Source: Epiperipatus broadwayi (Eukaryota; Onychophora; Udeonychophora; Euonychophora; Peripatidae). Taken from it: a stretch of DNA of 64,000 nt. Positions 60,401 to 64,000 of the stretch are shown in pieces. The stretch's first letter is position 1. Each line of letters begins with the position of its first letter. Both the position numbers and the translations under genes were made by a program. The stretch spans positions 11,568,499 through 11,632,498 of the forward strand of contig JAQFVV010000012.1 of assembly GCA_028023455.1 (NCBI GenBank), in the 5' to 3' direction. The notes under the pieces were generated by a model. The model did no database searches. It was not told the DNA's origin and saw only the letters and a program-made list of their open reading frames with translations.

Positions 60401-60599
60401 ACAAAAAACTCTTGATTATTTTACTTAAGTTATTGATTGTAAAGAATGATGACAAACTGCCAAAAATAATGAGATAAACACAATTTATTTACTATATACA
60501 AAATAACACGCACACAGCGTAAATTTAGTTAAATGACTTATAAATTTTGAAACTCCTTTATGGTTAATAAATTTTTATAAATTCTATTATTATTATGTA

Positions 60600-61440
60600 G
60601 TGATGTGATGTACTGTGACTTCTCAGCAACTATGTCCAGAGAAACCTGTTAGCCATTTTACCTTCCCTTTTCATTCCCCGTCCTAAGTTTTCACATATCC
60701 TGCTCCATCCCATTTCCACAATATAATCTTTGTCAATTCCATGGCCTTTATATCTAAATCTCCCTTATCTTTTTCCAAACCCAGCATAAAAACCAATAAC
60801 CAACTTTCTGTATAATCACTTTGTTTATATTTATTCTTCCATAACTTCATTATTTGTACCCTTTCTACTTTTAGACATTTACATTCAATTAACAGATGCC
60901 TAATATTTTCTATGCCTTGTTACTAAAGATCTCATACCACCTGGTGCAAGCCTTATCAATCTGAGAGCGCTGCACCTAAATCTTAGGATCTAATGCAACT
61001 TTCCAACAGCCACTCTTTACCTACTTAATCAACTATAAAGATATGAGCTTAAGATAAAAACACAATAATGTTTTCAATCAAAGCTAATTCACCTGTATAG
61101 TCATATAGCTCCAAACACAGCTCAGTATATAATCTGTATCTTTAGCTTTAAAAAAAAAAACTGCAGTCTTCATAACATTATGAGCAACATGATCACCATT
61201 TCCTATGCTTACACAAGCCATCAAAATATTATCAAACTCCCACACAGTAGTACCTTCCAGGGCAAGCAATGAAAGCCACAGGAAACTTATCTGGGGACAT
61301 GCACAGATATTGCCCAGTAGTGTAAAGCTTAAATATTTTTAAACAATTAATATTTGATAACCACCAATTTAGAATATTATCATCATTAGTTGTTTTTGAA
61401 TGGTTCCCAATCTGCTGCATAGATTCCTAACCATGCACAC
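60600..61440 (-). pseudogene. Degenerate coding-like region, unrecognised
   Basis: Less AT-rich than its neighbours. Minus-strand frames shift in and out: PDKFPVAFIACPGRYYCVGV (about 61240-61300) overlaps EFDNILMACVSIGNGDHVAH and KTAVFFFKAKDTDYILS (61100-61230), followed further on by LLIECKCLKVERVQIMKLW (about 60850-60900). The pattern of frameshifted coding runs looks like a dead transposon protein, possibly the C-terminal part of a LINE, but no catalytic motif is seen and I cannot assign a family. Confidence 0.35.
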
Positions 61441-61512
61441 ATCTCATTATCCTGATCTAAGACTATATGACATTTCCAAATGAGGATAATACAATATTAT
61501 AAATTAAGAATG

Positions 61513-61885
61513 ATTTAATTAGAGAGGATTTGATCCAAGACTTTCAAGTTTCCTTAAATCATTCACTCCATCTTATACAACTGATACACATAACTATATA
61601 CATACATACAAAAAAAGATAAATGATCTCCAGTATATGTATTTCATGCTGAACCAGTACTCATCAATTGGTCCAGATTATTATCTGCTTCACACATATAT
61701 ATAATTAGTGCTTGGTTTATATTAAGATAACAAATCTTCAAACTTTAATGGACAGGCTTCAATTTTCTTCACTCTTCAATTTTTAAGCCATCCATATTAT
61801 CGAAAATCTGATGATCATATGTTCAAAACCCTTGTTTGCCAAATTTTATTGTGTCATAACCATGTTGACATAAGTCAATTTGATC
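61513..61885 (-). repeat. Rep-A copy f
   Basis: Full-length Rep-A copy matching copy a from the start (AATTAGAGAGGATTTGATCC) to the shared TGTTGAC tail. It shows that the family is spread over at least 56 kb. The B-box-like motif of copy e is present as GGATCAAATCC on the minus strand near 61530. Confidence 0.85.
61624..61678 (-). ncRNA. Hammerhead ribozyme relic, Rep-A copy f
   Basis: Minus-strand hammerhead fold with GAAA intact, stem II GUACUG/CAGCAU (one mispair), stem III AUA-CA-UAU and site AUA. The first box is UUGAUGA (C changed to U), and the stem I pair next to the site is mismatched. The stem III loop differs from the copy d/e loop (CA instead of UG) while the stem is kept. It is probably weak or inactive. 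Confidence 0.65.
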
Positions 61886-62579
61886 TATTGACTGCTTCAG
61901 GCCATGATATTAGCAAGCAATTAAAATGATAAAATAATTATAAAATACAGGAAATAGCATCTGTATTACAATAGTTTCTGAACAAAAACGAATATAAATA
62001 TAAATTATATACATATAGTAGGAATTAGACTTTTACCACATACTACTACTTAGAGTATTTGGTAATGCATATGAGTGACTCATAGTCACAAATATATCAT
62101 TACAAGATATATGAAATAAAGCAAATAATATATAATAGCAACTTTTCATCTACCACATATCACTGCCCTAGATAATTAACGAAGGTAAGGGGACAGCAAT
62201 TGCAAATGGTTTTACAATCATTTATCACTAATATGTTACATATGAAAGAGTTTCATATATAATTAGCATAGCCTGAATTGATGGATTGACAGCCATCCAT
62301 CTTCATCAATAATATTACCTCAAAAACAAAAGTGTGCTCACTTAAACTGAAACCTATTAGATACAATCTTAATCTATCTTGTCTATATAGTATAATTGAC
62401 TCCATTCATAATTTATTAACTTGCTGATTTAAGTTTATTGTTGATATTTTAAATAAAGTGGAAATAACCAATTCAATTAACATACAAACATTTAATAATA
62501 TGGCAAAAGATTGCAATTACAAGCTAATTGCCTTTTATAAAATTATTTTATACAATTAGAGAATAGCCATATAACCTTT
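61886..62579. other. No recognised content
   Basis: AT-rich spacer without recognisable coding or repeat sequence. Confidence 0.4.
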
Positions 62580-63930
62580 ATGGATGTTTTTTTTATTTTC
62601 CCTCTCTCTAAGAAGAAAATTCCTTCTTTGATTCCCATTCTGGAAAATTATACAGTGCATTATAAATTTTAGTTTAATATTAATAAATATACTTAGAATA
62701 TTCTCTCTAGCAATAGTGTGTACTTTTACTGTACCCTCTCATAAGTTTTTTGATTTTCCCATTTATAAACCAATAAATGCCTCAATGACATCAATTCAGA
62801 ACTATCTACTTCTATCTGTTAAAAGTATTACTAATTCTCTGTCCAAGGTATAACTTTATTTTTTCATGAAAAAATGTCTCTTATTAACATCTTCATTCTT
62901 CTGAAAATGACTTGCTGTATACTGATTATTAATTATACTAATGCTTTTAAGAAAAAGGTAAATTCACTTTGCTTCAACAAATTTGAATAAAAAAACCTTG
63001 CAGACTATGCCAATATCAATGACCTTTCTTTCCATTAACTCCCTACCTTTTATTTTCAGAGGTCATTTAATAGTGTTGTTAAATTTGGTTTTTCTGCTCA
63101 CCCTGATATTTTGAAATTTGATTTGGTCATCCTATATATATACAACCACCAGTAAATTGTTTTCTATCCTTAATGAAATCTATTTTTGTTCATAATGATC
63201 TTAATCATCATTCATTAATAAAAAAAATACTCTTTTGGAAGTCTTTAACATGACTCATAGTGTTAATCTATTTCAATCACCAACATTTCTACCTACTATT
63301 AATAATAAATAGATAATCTCAAAATTCAAATTCTGGCATCTGGAACCAAAATATTTTGATTTCCTCATGATAAAATCAATTTAGAAATTCTGTTGCTAGT
63401 TATTTTTAGCATAAAAATAGTGCATGCTAACATTCACTCTCTTTGTCCTCTCTGTCATAAGTCTGAAAAAACAATTCATCATTTTTGTTCCAATGTTATG
63501 TTTATCTTACCTACAGAAACATCATTGAATTAATCACTACATTTGATACTTTTTCTATTGCCATTTTCATTGATAGAATAAAATATGATGTTTCCCTCTC
63601 AATTAGAATCACTATTTTTTTATATTTATTTTTTGGTTCTTAATATGCCATTTTTGGCTTCATCTTTACATCCAGGAACCTTCAATCCCTGTTTTATAAA
63701 AAAAATAATTAAAAATTAAAAACAGTGACAGGATGCTTGCCCCATCCAGGTATTATTGATGCTGACTAGAGCCTTGTTTCTCTTCTGGTCCCATTAAAAG
63801 TAGTTAGTTTTTCCCTATTGTCTATTCTTTCTTTTTCTTTTTTGAATGCCTTTGTCTTTGTGATACATATATTGTACCCTGTCTGGATGACCACCCACCC
63901 ACCCACCAACTACTATAGTATGGTGGATAC
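62580..63930 (+). pseudogene. LINE 3' debris with zf-RVT-like Cys/His motif
   Basis: Plus-strand frames contain HSLCPLCHKSEKTIHHFCSN (about 63433-63490). This has the CPxC...E..xHxxxxC layout of the zinc-binding segment found after the reverse transcriptase in several LINE groups. Upstream, broken frames (about 63240-63430) include FWHLEPKYF and similar pieces. Beyond the stop, a compositionally distinct 3' region (from about 63720) ends in a (CCAC)n tract at 63891-63908 and an A-rich end. The clade differs from the RTE-like copies, but its identity is uncertain. Confidence 0.45.
63891..63908 (+). repeat. (CCAC)n microsatellite
   Basis: About four and a half CCAC units. It may be the simple-repeat terminus of the LINE debris just upstream. 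Confidence 0.7.
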
Positions 63931-64000
63931 AAATAAAAATGACTAACTTCTAGCTCAGCCAAATCCAATTTCATTCTTTTACATAAAATTCTAGTAATAC

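Overview
The window is AT-rich animal DNA, probably invertebrate, dominated by transposon and repeat remains. It shows no operons, no long open frames, and only decayed retroelement coding sequence interrupted by stops and frameshifts. I recognise no intact host protein-coding gene. The identified parts are pieces of RTE-like non-LTR retrotransposons, Penelope-like element (PLE) debris, a Ty3/Gypsy-type integrase scrap, two apparent solo LTRs, tRNA-derived SINEs, and many fold-back (inverted-repeat) elements. The species cannot be named from this sequence alone.

Layout. 1-5.67 kb: no recognised content. 5.67-6.73 kb: three copies of an interspersed repeat, here called Rep-A. 6.73-11.63 kb: two inverted copies of a 1-kb repeat (Rep-B) flanking 2.9 kb, which holds a retroposed tRNA-Gly with target-site duplications. 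11.8-13.7 kb: Rep-D fragments, then Rep-C, a 336-bp satellite-like unit ending in a 273-bp-arm palindrome. 15.4-18.2 kb: the longest LINE relic (endonuclease to C-terminal tail). 18.56-19.07 kb: Rep-A fold-back. 19-26 kb: LINE fragments, hairpins and a SINE. 27.4 kb: MITE. 29.3-31.6 kb: rearranged PLE. 32.7 kb: near-perfect GC-richer hairpin. 35.4 kb: second SINE copy. 37.2-39.4 and 52.2-54.4 kb: the two LTR-like copies, in opposite orientation. 41.7-42.4 kb: Rep-D hairpin and a minisatellite. 42.7-44.7 and 55.9-57.9 kb: a 2-kb direct duplication carrying exon-like sequence. 45.8-48.7 kb: mostly unique sequence with promoter-like and poly(A)-like signals. 49.8-50.4 kb: fold-back. 50.8-51.5 kb: integrase and LINE tail. 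58.6-59.1 kb: second Rep-C locus. 60.3-64 kb: a CRE site, coding-like debris, Rep-A and LINE 3' debris.

The most notable finding is that all six Rep-A copies contain a 54-55-nt segment that folds as a type I hammerhead self-cleaving ribozyme. It has the CUGAUGA and GAAA core boxes, a 5-6-bp stem II with a 3-nt loop, a tiny 3-bp stem III with a 2-nt loop, and an AUA cleavage triplet followed by a stem I strand that pairs back. Two copies (18.65 and 18.93 kb) keep both core boxes intact, and they sit head-to-head in a fold-back. The second theme is fold-backs: at least nine long inverted repeats of unrelated sequence occur in 64 kb, one of them centred exactly on a short internal inverted repeat, as expected from template switching.
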